From assembly GCA_026075535.2 (NCBI GenBank), contig AP026547.1, positions 5,394,001-5,458,000 of the forward strand: a stretch of DNA of 64,000 bases, in the 5' to 3' direction. Of this stretch, positions 9,400 through 19,520 are shown in pieces. Numbering within the stretch: position 1 is the first letter of the stretch; each line of letters opens with the position of its first letter. The translations under genes and the position numbers were made by a program. A model generated the notes under the pieces. It was given only the letters and a program-made list of their open reading frames with translations, had not been told where the DNA came from and did not search any database. The DNA is from Tricholoma matsutake. Taxonomy: Eukaryota; Basidiomycota; Agaricomycetes; Agaricales; Tricholomataceae.

Positions 9400-12300
9400 G
9401 TTCCATAACAGGTAGCCAGGAAGTCTATTCATCGGTTCCCTGGTAACCTTCCCATCAGACAAGGTAGAGAATCTTGCAGCGACGTTGGTTGTTGACTTTG
9501 GAGTCGAGGACTTCAGCGATCTCATATTTGAGCTCGTCATCAATGGTGATCGGAGGAGGTGGAGGTTGGAATTGTGTTCAGGGAGTGTTTCTCTAGTTGA
9601 GAGACATGGAAAACAGGGTGAATGGCCCGCATGTGATCTGGGAGCTGCAGGGTGACTGAGTGAGTGCCCGGGTGGGCGATGATTTCAAAGGGGCCATGGT
9701 GCTTTTTGGAAAGTTTCTTGGAAGGACATGTGGTGCGGATATTTTCCGCAGTGATGTAGGCAGAATCACCAATGTTGAAGTCGGGTGCGGGTGCCCGATG
9801 TTTGTCCGCAGGACCTTGATAACACTCTTGAGCAGCCGCAAGTTATTTCCAAAGCTCCTGATGAAGGTCGTCTAAGTTGATGACGAACTCGTGGGTGCGC
9901 TGTGAAGCTAAGTCGCATTCTGGAAAGATGGAAATGTTTGGGTGATAGCCTTTGTTGGCAAAGAAAGGGGATACACCTGTAGAGGTGGAAGGAGCATTGT
10001 TGTAGGCAAATTCGCCCAAGGGTAAGAGGTCTGATTAAGTCATTCTGTCTGACCATCACCTTGCGGGTGATAACCAGAAGTGAAGTGGATCTGCATGTTG
10101 AGTGCTTTTCCGAGGGAGCAGAAAAAATGGGAGACAAACTTGGATCCCCAGTTGCAAGTGATGTGCAATGGAACGCCATGCTTGGAGAAGACATGGAGGA
10201 TGAACAGGTTGGCTAGTTCTTGGGCTGTGATCTCATTGACAGTTGGGATGAAGATGCCTTGCTTGGTGAGATGGTCAACGATGACCAGGATAGCAGTGTG
10301 ACCATTGGAGTCAGGTAGTTGTTCAATGAAGTCCATGGAGATGGAGTTCCAAGGTCGTTCTGGAACCGGAAGTTGCTTTAGAAACCCGTAGGGCTTGTGT
10401 CGAGGTGACTTGGATCATTTGCAAGTGGTACAGGTTTTGCAGAATTCCTGCACAAAGGTGCGGAGGTTTGGCCAAACATATTCCCGGTGGACAAGCTGCT
10501 GGGTTTTGTTTTGTCCGAAGTGGCCAGAGAGGATGTGATCGTGTTTGTACTGAAGGACCTTGAGGTGAAGATCTGCAACATCCGGAACATAAATCCAGTT
10601 GAAGTGGCGGAGAAGACCTGCCTCGTCTATGGTCCAGTTGGGGTCGACAGGTGTTGGAAGATGTGCAGATGACAAAGGGTCAAGGGGTAGGGAGGTGCGG
10701 ATGTTGTGGTGGAGTTTCTCAACATCCATGATTACTGCTTGTTGAAGAATGGGTGTGGCAAAATAGGTGGCGCAGAGGGAAGAGGTGAGCTGTTCCTGTG
10801 TGAATACAGGTTGGAAGTTGGTTGGGTTTACAGAGGCGAAGTCGCTATTTCCCCCTTTGTGGTAGATGTCCCAATGTCTAGTGAGTGCATCTGGCTTGGC
10901 CCCTAGTTTTCCAGGGTGGAAGCGGATGACGAGATTGAATTGGGAAAGGTACTCAGACCAATGGGCCTGGCGGCAGGTGAGCAACTTGGTAGTGCTGAAG
11001 TACTCAAGATTTTTGTGGTTGGTGACCACATCAACTGGGTTTGCGGAACCCTCGAAATACTGCCGCCAGTGTTTGAAGGCCTCGAAAATGGCCAAGAGTT
11101 CCTTATCATGGGTGTCATAATTTAGTTCAGCGGGATTGAAGGAGCGGGAATGAAAGGCGACCAGATGGATTTCTCCATCCGCAGTGTAAACCGAAAGGAT
11201 AGCTGCTAGGGCGTAGTCAGAAGCGTCAGTTTCGAGTACCATCTGTGAGTCAGGTACCCATTGTGTTAAGATGGGGGCATGGGTGAATTCTTGTTTGAGC
11301 TTTTCAAAAGCATCACGGCACTTCTTGTTGAAGTCCCAGGGTGCGGATTTCCATGTTAAGCGGGTGAGTGGGACAACAATGTCTGAATAGCCATTAATGA
11401 AGCAGCAGTAAAAGTTGCAAAAGCCTAAGAAGGATTGAATATCCTTAACTTTCCTAGGCTCAGGCCAGTCAAGCACAGTTTTGACTTTATCCTTGGACAT
11501 CCGTAGTCCATCTGGTGAAAGGATGAAACCCAAATATTTGACGGTGTCTTTGTGGAACTCACATTTCTGTGGAGAGGCATAAAGTCCATTTTTCCGGAGA
11601 TGGCGGAGGACTTCTTTGACGTGAGCCCCATGCTGGGACTTGTCATCAGAATAGATTAGGATGTCGTTGAGGTATACGATGACACAAACATCCAGCATGT
11701 CACTGAAGATGTCATTCATAAACTGCTGGAAAGCTGCGGGTGCATTAGTGAGCCCAAAGGGGACCACCAACCACTCGAAGGATCCATAGCAGGTGCGGAA
11801 AGTAGTTTTCCACTCATCACCATCAGCAATGCAGACTAGGTGATAAGCATGCCACAAGTCTATTTTGGTGAACAAGCAGGCTTTGCGGGGAGAGTCAAGT
11901 AGGTCGGAAATGAGAGGAAGTGGGTAGCAGTCTTTCTTTGTAAGACGGTTAAGTCCTCGGTAGTCGACACAAAGTCGGAGACTACCATCCTTCTTCTTGA
12001 CAAAGAGAATGCGGAGACTTGGATGGGTGGATGAAACCTGAGCGGATGTTTTCGTCAATAAAGACTCGTAAGGCTTCTAATTCAGAGGGGGAGAGAGAAT
12101 ACATTTGGCCTGGAGGCAGAGGAGTATTGTCTTCTGTCTCTATCTTGAGGTCGTAAGACCAATGCAGAGGAAGGGTATCTGCCTTAGTCTTATTAAAGAC
12201 ATCAGTGAATTCATGATACTCGGGAGGAATATCGGAGAGGTCGGAGGAGTAAGCGGATTGGGCGGAGCGGGCAGATAACCCTTCTGGAGCGAAGGTCATC

Positions 12301-12878
12301 TGAAAAGCTACTGCCCCAGAAAGTTTGCTAGCACACGCATAAGCAGCAGCGTTGATGAAGGAGATGTCAGGAGGTGTAAACTTAGGAGGAATGGGAGGTT
12401 CGGAAAGTGCGGAAGAGTCGAGGATTTCTACCAGAAGATTTGGGGACAAAGGTGATATCAGGGGTGCTGGACCTCTATGATCTGCAGAGCAGAAAGTGAG
12501 TTGGCTTGAAGACCAGTCAATCAACAGATTGTATTGCTTCAGCCAGTTATGACCGAGTATGGCAGAACAGGAAGAGTCAAGCGAGGTTACATAAAATGAC
12601 AAATTGAATACTTCACCGGCAGGGAAAGTGACTGGAAGTTTGCCAATCTGAGTTATGGTGGAGTTGCAAGTTCCATCAAAGAGTCGTAAACCAATCGGGT
12701 TAATGGATTCTGTGCTGAGTTGGTTATTCAACATGAAGGAGGAGTCAAGGAAGCAGTGGGAGGAGCCAGAGTCGATAAGGGTTCGGAAAGGGGTGGCAGA
12801 GTCGGGACAGGTTAAAAGAATGGTTAGGGAGTCAGGGTTGGAAAGAGTGGACATGTTGAGATGAACGTAGGCAGCCAA
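9400..12878 (-). pseudogene. element 1 pol: protease, RT, RNase H, integrase, chromodomain
   Basis: Read on the minus strand. Protease is near 12790 (LIDSGSSHCFLD). RT lies between about 12010 and 11400, with LRLCVDYRGLN, FGLTNAPAAFQ and the active site as VYLNDILIY, in which the first catalytic Asp of the usual YxDD is Asn. RNase H is at about 11250-10900 (LETDASDYA, DKELLAI). The integrase zinc finger (H..H..C..C, to CKTCTTCK near 10420) and core (SMDFIEQLPDS, CNWGSKF in place of a D-containing motif, QGDGQTE) follow. The chromodomain lies around 9540-9400 (YEIAEVLDSKV, WEGYQGTDE). A frameshift lies near 12040. Stops occur after CTTCK, after DGQTE and twice in the chromodomain. The protein is not functional. 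Confidence 0.88.
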
Positions 12879-12999
12879 GTGGGTAAGGTCAATGCAACCC
12901 CCAGCCCCAATGGCTGTATCCTGAGGGTTGCAGACTATTTTTCCGAGTCCGTAGTCTCGGGAACAACAGTGGATGCATGGGCTTTTGCAGCTTTGGATT

Positions 13000-14200
13000 T
13001 TGGGCAGTTTCCTGCTATGTGCCCTTCCTCACCACAGTAGAGACAAAGTCGTTCTCTCATGCGACATTCTCATTCCTCCCCAGTAAGCTTGCCATTCTTC
13101 CCCAACTTATCGGAGATGGATGACTTGGGCTTGTCCCGAGAAGTGTTCTTTGTCGCAGAAGACTGCTGGTTGGAGGTGTTACTGTGGGCGGAGTTTGAAG
13201 TGGCTTGGTTTGTCGGCAGGGAACAGTCCTTCCAACTAGAGTTACTGGAATTCTTTGTTTTGAAATGGGATTCATCCTCCTGCATCCAATAGATATCATC
13301 GCAGTCCTGTGCTTTCAAGCGCAGTTCTGCAAGGGTGTTGGGTTTACCACCCTGAAGAACTTCTATGTGAAGTCGGAGCAGAAGACCGTGGAAATAGTGG
13401 TCATGAAGGGCTGCTTCATTCCAGTTGACCCTAGAAGCTAATTCCCAGAAGTCAACGTTATATTTTGTGATGCGACCACCTTTCTTCATTGCTAAGTCAG
13501 AGAGAGCTTTTTCTGCATCTCTGACTGGGTTGTGTGGACCAAAGTTGCTTTCCAGCTTGGCAAGGAAAGCTTCATAGTCCCACATCCAGTGTGCAGAATC
13601 TGTCGGGTCATTCAGACCAGGCTCAAACCAACTGAAAGCTGATCCCTTAAGATAAGAAAGGATAAATATGATCTTTTTCTCATCAGAGGAAAATACATGT
13701 GGACGGTTGCAGAAATGAAGATTACATGAGACTAGGAAGTCTCTAAGTTTCTTTGGGTTGGAGCCATCGAAAGTGTTGGGATCACAAACTTTGATTTTCT
13801 TGGTCTTAGGTGCGTTGTTTTGTCAGAGGGTGTGGATACTCTCTGAGAGGTTGTAAAGAACATCTATGAACCTATCCCCTGGATCAGGGTTTCCCCCTGC
13901 AGGAGGTTGATCGTCAGGATCATTGGGATTGGGGTTGCCCCCAGGGCCATCAGGACCACTAGGGTCATCGGGTCCACTAGGGTCATCAGGTCCACTGGGA
14001 GGTCCGTCCTCTAGACCACAATCTTCCAACCCATAGGGTTCAGGCTGGCTGATACCCCCTATGTACTCAAGGGGAGTTCTTAACCGAAAACCTTCTGGGT
14101 TGCTGGAAGGTTGCGGGGCATGGGCAGACATGAGATTGGCACTGATTGAGGGAGCTCCTGAGCCTATTTGTCGGAAGATGTTTGAGGGTCTGGAAGACAC
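13000..14200 (-). pseudogene. element 1 gag
   Basis: Minus strand. The N-terminus (MSSRPSNIFRQIG) leads into a Gly/Pro/Asp-rich repeat (PSGPDDPSGPDD). A TGA near 13823 separates it from a typical Retrotrans_gag domain: FDGSNPKKLRDFL, FSWFEPGLND and WDYEAFLAKLESNFG. A second TGA precedes a CCHC zinc knuckle (CLYCGEEGHIAGNC, near 13050-13010). Both stops are consistent with CGA to TGA. The nucleocapsid runs into the protease frame downstream. Apart from these stops the gag is well preserved. Confidence 0.85.
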
Positions 14201-14349
14201 TCCAAAAGTAGTGGCGGGTCAAGGGTCGGGAAGAGTGGATCACTGGATTGCAGAGATCCCTGGAATAGTACCGGCGCGTTGGGAATTTCTTGTTGTGCAC
14301 TGGCAGGTCTCACTAGGGGTCACAGAGAGGAATGGACGAGTGAAGTGTG

Positions 14350-14360
14350 AGTTCGTATAT
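14350..14360 (-). other. self-priming primer-binding site of element 1
   Basis: The 11-mer AGTTCGTATAT (plus strand) lies two bases (AC, read GT on the element strand) inside the 5' LTR. Its reverse complement, ATATACGAACT, lies inside that LTR at 14732-14742, so the element RNA could fold its own 5' end onto this site. This matches the Tf1/sushi self-priming scheme. No tRNA-complementary TGG site is present here. Confidence 0.65.
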
Positions 14361-14362
14361 AC

Positions 14363-15069
14363 TGTTAAGAACTGATCCTAGAGGCCACTTTGGAATCCGA
14401 CCAGACACTGCGGGTGATGATAGCAGGAGATTGTTGGGTTGACGCGGATTCTGCAGAAGGGGAAATGGAAAGGACTTGGCTTCAGCTTGTAAGAAGCTGC
14501 ACCCTTCACCTCGTCTGGTGTCCTAATTTCAAGTTGAGGGTTTAGAGGTAGGAGCTGGAAAGTGTGGGTAAATGCGGGGAGGAGTACGGAGGGACTTAGG
14601 TTAAGTTCAGATGAGACTAGAACTTCAGAGGGAGACTAGAGGTTGAGTCGAATGGAGTTCAGACTCTTAGAGGACAGGGGTTGGAGTAGAAGGAGGTCTT
14701 AGATTGGCAGGGTAAAGTCGAGTCTATGTCAATATACGAACTGAGGAATACAAGGCAAAACTAACTAAGCTTAAATACTGTAGTCTGGAATAATGCGGAA
14801 CAGGAATGAAGACTGCAGCAGTGTCTCGACTGCATAGATAAATTATCTAGCTGGAGCTGCACAGGAATCCATAGTTGAATTTGCAATAGAGACAGCAGCC
14901 TTGGGAAGGCAGCTGTGGATGCTGTACAAGGCAGCCTGGTGCACAGCAGTGTGGGCAGTGCAAGGCGGCCGGGAATGAAATCGGGAGGCATAGGCAAAAG
15001 TCATGTTCGACGTGTGGGAAAGGGTCAGATGGATGCGGGTTCTGATCGGGCGAGGAACAGTTCTTGACA
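14363..15069 (-). repeat. 5' LTR of element 1
   Basis: This is 707 bp, starting TGTTAAGAACTGATCC on the plus strand and ending AACAGTTCTTGACA. It is colinear with 2874-3580. Differences seen by eye are mostly transitions at CpG sites. The outer flank is ACAGG (15070-15074). From the self-priming match, transcription would begin near 14742 on the minus strand. Confidence 0.9.
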
Positions 15070-16210
15070 ACAGGGTCAACACTATGATTTGAGAGTTTTG
15101 CATGCCCATGGGCATCACGACTACCCATAGTCCAAATGGAGTAGTGTACTTGATGTCATCTGGGTGCATGAGGGTTTGGAAAAATGAGTTTGTCATATCA
15201 ATCTTACCCCAGATCTTCCCTTTGGCACAGTCTGCCAGGATGTCATCAACTCAGGGAAGTGGGTAATTGTTGGGTTTAGATGACAACAATCATTAACGCA
15301 ATGAGGGAGAACTGTTGGGTCCACTTTTGGTATAATGAAATATGGAGGCACATACATATGGCAATGAAGATGGTCTGATCCTTCCTGCTGCCACATGTTG
15401 ATCAATCAGTGTTTTCCATCTCGTTCAATATTTTTGTGGACATCCATACACATGCAAGACTGAGACAAATGCCCCGGGTAGTTGGATGCGGTGGTATACA
15501 CTACATGGGAGGTCTTTTATGTGTGGGATATTGGATGGGAAACAGTCCACAAATGAGTCTTTCACCTGCGAGTCCAGCTTACACAGGGTTGCTTCACCCA
15601 CAAGCTGGGTCTTGATGATCACCACAATGTCAGGCAGCCCAGTTGTGAGCTGTGTCATATCAAAGCAGTGTTTATTCTCATCAAAAAGGGCCATTAATTC
15701 CATGTGGACGAGGATTCACATTTTTCTGGTGCTTCTTTGCCCCACTTTAATTGCCTGGGCTTCAAGCTTACAGTATTGTGGCAGCAACTCTTGAATATTA
15801 CAACAATGTAATTTTGGGTCAGGGGGGTTTAACAAATCATATCCAGATTCTTTTGCTATTACAGTCTGAAGTTCACCATCCACAACTATTTTATTTTTCA
15901 CGAGAAATTTGAGGCCAAGTATTAAGTCTGTGTGCAGTTGAGGGCAAATGACTGCACTGATAACACAAGAGTGCCAGACCGTGTCCAGGGACTGAATTGA
16001 TAATCTACAATATTCAGTCAAAACAAGAGTCAATGCATTCTTGGAATTTATGAAAGCTCTAGAAACTGAGAGAGGCTTGAAGAGAGGCTTTTGAGTGAGG
16101 CATAAAATTTTGGCAAGCTGGCTAGAAATCAAGACTGAAAACAATCCATGATCAATTAGTGCCTCAACAGGGGTAGGAGTGCAAGTAGCAGGAGCATCAA
16201 TACAACACAT
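15070..16210 (-). pseudogene. older gypsy remnant (element 4): RT start and protease region
   Basis: Minus strand. Fragments in gypsy order are a protease-like segment (16200-15750; PVEALIDHGLFSVLIS, with His where the DSG/DTG motif usually has Ser/Thr, then LILGLKFLVKN) and an RT N-terminus in pieces (YFIIPKVDPTVLP near 15330; [28 protein letters not shown] near 15190-15100). Element 1 cuts the RT at 15070. Multiple frameshifts and stops mark it as old. Confidence 0.75.
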
Positions 16211-17338
16211 TGATAGGTCCACCTTGTCTTTCAAGCTCGGAAAACACATCTATGATCATTGTCAAAGCTCTATGAGTCTCTACAGACCTCTACAAAGCTC
16301 TGCAAACCCCTCTGAAGTTCTCTGAACCTCTATGAACCTCTACAAAGTCACGAAAATGCTTCAAAATTCTTCCCATGCCTTCAGCCACCATAATACAATT
16401 CCCCCAACCTTCAGACACAGCTCAGAATATACACTGATGAGTTCTGAACCAGTTTCGAGCAATATCACACCGATTTTGGGCCACAAATGAAGTCCGAAGA
16501 ATCTTTGAAAATCTTTGAAAAACCTCAAACCTCAAAAAAATCTTCAGACACAGTATTTCCTATTTGAACAATCTTTGGCTGCATGCTGGACACATGGGAC
16601 ACTATCTTGAGTATATCGAACACATTTTGACTGCATGTGCATGCATACAATCCACTCAAAGCAGTTTCCAATGTTTTATGCAATTTATAACAAGGACAGT
16701 CCACTTTTAGCTATTTTTTCTTATTATTTCTTCATCATGTGTTATATTCACCTCTTGCTTTATTGTTCTGATATACTTCTATTGTCTTTTTCCTCAAGTT
16801 TTCCACATGTTTGCCTCATGTTCTCTAGCCTTTTTAGGTAGTTTCTTTATTTTATATAAAAAGATGTACTAGATACAAAGAAAAAGAAAGAAAGTTGTCA
16901 TCTTCCTCCCAGATCGCAGTGATTTGAGAGTTCAGTTTAGTCCTATTCAGTCTGAAGTCTGGTGTTTTATGCTAAACTTCTTTGGAAATCTTTGAAAATC
17001 TTCAAAAATCTTCAAAAATCCTCACATTATGCTATTTTTGCTCTTGTTTCCCTCGATTCGCCTTTGCTTTGCTTCTACTATTTGTCTAGTCCCCTGATCC
17101 TGCATCCAAACATATTTGCTCACTCCGAATTCATTGATCTAGCCACAAAATTCTCCAAAATTCCATGAAACACATTCTTTTAGCTTACAATTGCTTTGAC
17201 AAGCAGTCCTTTCATGACTATTTGATGGTCAGTCTGACAGGTGACATCTAGATGGCCTCGCATCCTTCCTCTAACTTGTGTTATACCATCCAAAGCCATT
17301 TTGTAGGTTTTGTTTGGGTTTCTGGGTTGAGCATCATC
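16211..17338 (+). repeat. LTR-like repeat, copy 2
   Basis: It starts TGATAGGTCCACCTTG and ends GAGCATCATCA like copy 1 at 372-1427, with substantial divergence between. A TATATAAAAAG box near 16852 and a following GTACTAG match the copy 1 layout. It separates the protease and gag parts of element 4, so it inserted into that element. The flanking ACAT and ACGT could be a degraded target duplication, but this is weak. Confidence 0.5.
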
Positions 17339-18430
17339 AACGTCCAGTGAAGATGTTGAGGAAGGGTAAAAGGCAAAGTCACATACTTGTCTACTTCATT
17401 TGCATCCATGAAGTGATCTGAATCTCCATTGCTCTCACTGTTGTAAGGGGACTAGGGGGGGTGCCCTGTGTGTTCCTTCTATTTTTTTTACATTTGTCCT
17501 ATATTTTTCCTCACTTCATTTCCTTCTATTCTTCATTTTCTATGATTTTTCCTTATTTTATTACTAATTTCCCTTTCTATCACATTTGTGCATGTTGACA
17601 GTTTTATATTTAGAGGCGGAGTACCCCTTCCAACATCTACCCCTTGGTATGATGTCATTCAGCAGCCTTGATCTGCCTATTTCTGCCTTTTCTATTTTTA
17701 GCCTATTATTTGATTTTTGCAATCTTCACATATACTGGGCATTGGCAAAGGGGTTCTTGGAGTTTTCTCTTCAGATTTCCCTTTGCTAGGTGCATTGCTA
17801 GTCCATTAATTAAGTGGCTTCTAAGGTTGCCCTTATAACTGTCATCAAATGCATTTGTAGCATCTGAGGTGCTGCCTCAGGAGCATCTTCTCATCATCAG
17901 TCAGGGGTTTGAGAGGGACAGTGTAAGGGATGGTAGAGGCAGTCATAGTGCTGTCAATGTTAGGTGTTGAAGAATCACACAATATGTTACTCAATTTTTC
18001 AGCACAGGATACCCAAGCCATGTGACTTACTTGCAAATCCTGTTCCAACAGATGCAACTGCTCCATCCATTCCTTGAACTCTGTGATAGCATCAAGGGTG
18101 CCTTTGGTTGCACCCAGCACTGTACCATTGTTCACTTTGTAGAGGCATTTCATGTTGAGGGATGAGATGGAGAGATTGGGCAGCACCCAGCTCATCATTG
18201 GCATTCCAGACATTGTTGACCCAAGTCAGGAAATTGGTGCTCCCCTGAGACATGATTTGATCCTGTACAAGTTTGTCCTCCCAGGAATGGGGCAGAAACT
18301 TCTTTTTGAGGGTGACGAGGAAATCTGGGAAGGAGAGTGTGAGGAGTCGAGCCTCTTCCAGACTCAAAGTTATAGATGATTTCTCCAACTCAATCATCGG
18401 CCACTACGTCCTTCACAGAGAAGTAGTGCT
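17339..18430 (-). pseudogene. element 4 gag fragment, split by a solo LTR
   Basis: Minus-strand translation from about 18397 gives a gag-like helical region (LEEARLLTLSFPDFLVTL, WVNNVWNANDELG, FKEWMEQLHLLEQDL). It ends in a possible zinc-knuckle start (LRCYKC), where the solo LTR interrupts it at 17837. Sequence beyond the LTR (17441-17339) continues with an acidic stretch. A frameshift lies between the two main pieces near 18150. No function remains. Confidence 0.65.
17442..17837 (+). repeat. solo LTR of the element 2 family, plus orientation
   Basis: It runs from TGTAAGGGGACTAGG to CCCTTATA, with a perfect ACTGT target duplication (17437-17441 and 17838-17842). At 396 bp it is slightly shorter than the other copies and more diverged. 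It inserted into the gag of element 4. Confidence 0.92.
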
Positions 18431-19076
18431 GGCATGCAGTCTTGAACTGGCAGAGCACTTTTATGGTCAGGCAACCAGCAGAAAGAAGTGCAGCTGAGGA
18501 AGGCGAGGATTGCTTCACTTCTGCCACCACATATAACTGGGTGTTACTGGGTGTCATTATGGTGTTGGTGTGGGGGGTATCAGTTTCAGAGTTGGAGGAA
18601 GGGGTGCATCAGTGCAAGGCTGGTGTGACTGGGGTTTCAGGAACAAGTGGGTTTACCAGTGCAGGTGTAGAAACAGGAGAGGGAGATAATGATGAGAGTA
18701 GGGACAGTGGGGTAGTGGTCATAATTACTCCATGTGCTCTGCTCCTGGTGGTGAGCAGCACAGTTATGGATGGAAGTTGAGACAGATTGAGTCGTAGCAG
18801 TGGAATCAGTAGGGGAGTCAGCACAGTATGTTCTGTTGTGGGGCTTATATCTATATGGTGGACAAATATGCTGGGGATTGGGGAAAATGATAATGCTCAC
18901 TGTTAGACTGCAGATTGGGGGAATTGATAACACTCACTGTTAGACTGCAGATTGGGGGAATTGATAACACTCACTGGGGACTGGAGTTGGTGATGATGGC
19001 ACAGGTAATAGTGAATGGGAGGTGGTATCACTCTGGGGGATCGGGCGGATGATAACATTGACAAGCTTCAATGACC
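18431..19076. other. degenerate transposon sequence with a tandem duplication
   Basis: No gene is supportable. A 37-bp unit (core CACTGTTAGACTGCAGATTG) is tandemly duplicated at about 18896-18975. Ser/Thr-rich open frames on both strands overlap each other and look like chance ORFs upstream of the element 4 gag. Confidence 0.45.
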
Positions 19077-19081
19077 TTCGT

Positions 19082-19506
19082 TATAAGGGCAACCTAAGCC
19101 TCTAGCAAAGGAAAATCTGAAGTTAAAATTATGCTACATAATACAGGGATTGGGGGTGCACCTAGCAAAGGGAAATCCGAAGAGAAAACTCTAAGGATCC
19201 CCTTGCTGATGCCCAGTATATGTGAAGACGACAAAAATCAAATATAACCTAAAATAGAAAAAGGCGGAGATAGGCAGATCAAGGCCGCCGAATGACATCA
19301 TACCAAGGGGTATGTGTCGGAAGGGGTACTCCACCTCTAAATATAAAAGTGTCAACATGTACAAACATGATAGCAAGGGGAAATTAGTAATAAAATCCGG
19401 AAAAATCATAGAAAATGAAGAATAGAAGGAAATGAGGTGGGGAAAAATATAGGATGAACATAAAAAATAGGAAAAACACACAGGGCACCCCCCTAGTCCC
19501 CTTACA
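19082..19506 (-). repeat. 3' LTR of element 2
   Basis: It is bounded by TATAAGGG and CCTTACA on the plus strand. The polypurine tract lies directly inside at 19507-19520. Confidence 0.92.
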
Positions 19507-19520
19507 TCACCCCCTCTCTA
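19507..19520 (-). other. polypurine tract of element 2
   Basis: The minus strand reads TTAGAGAGGGGGTGA immediately before the LTR start TGTAAGGGG. Confidence 0.8.

Larger units (their letters stand above)
2874..15069 (-). mobile_element. Ty3/gypsy chromovirus, element 1, complete with two nested insertions
   Basis: Two 707-bp LTRs (2874-3580 and 14363-15069) bound the element, and the 5-bp target duplication ACAGG sits outside both (2869-2873 and 15070-15074). On the minus strand the order is 5' LTR, self-priming site, gag, protease, RT, RNase H, integrase and chromodomain. Then comes a gene on the opposite strand, a polypurine tract and the 3' LTR. The span is 12,196 bp. Removing a solo LTR (4063-4488 plus TSD) and a pogo transposon (5139-9231 plus TA) leaves about 7,670 bp. 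Many stops, a frameshift near 12040 and an RT catalytic change show that it is no longer autonomous. The LTRs differ mostly by CpG transitions. Confidence 0.92.
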
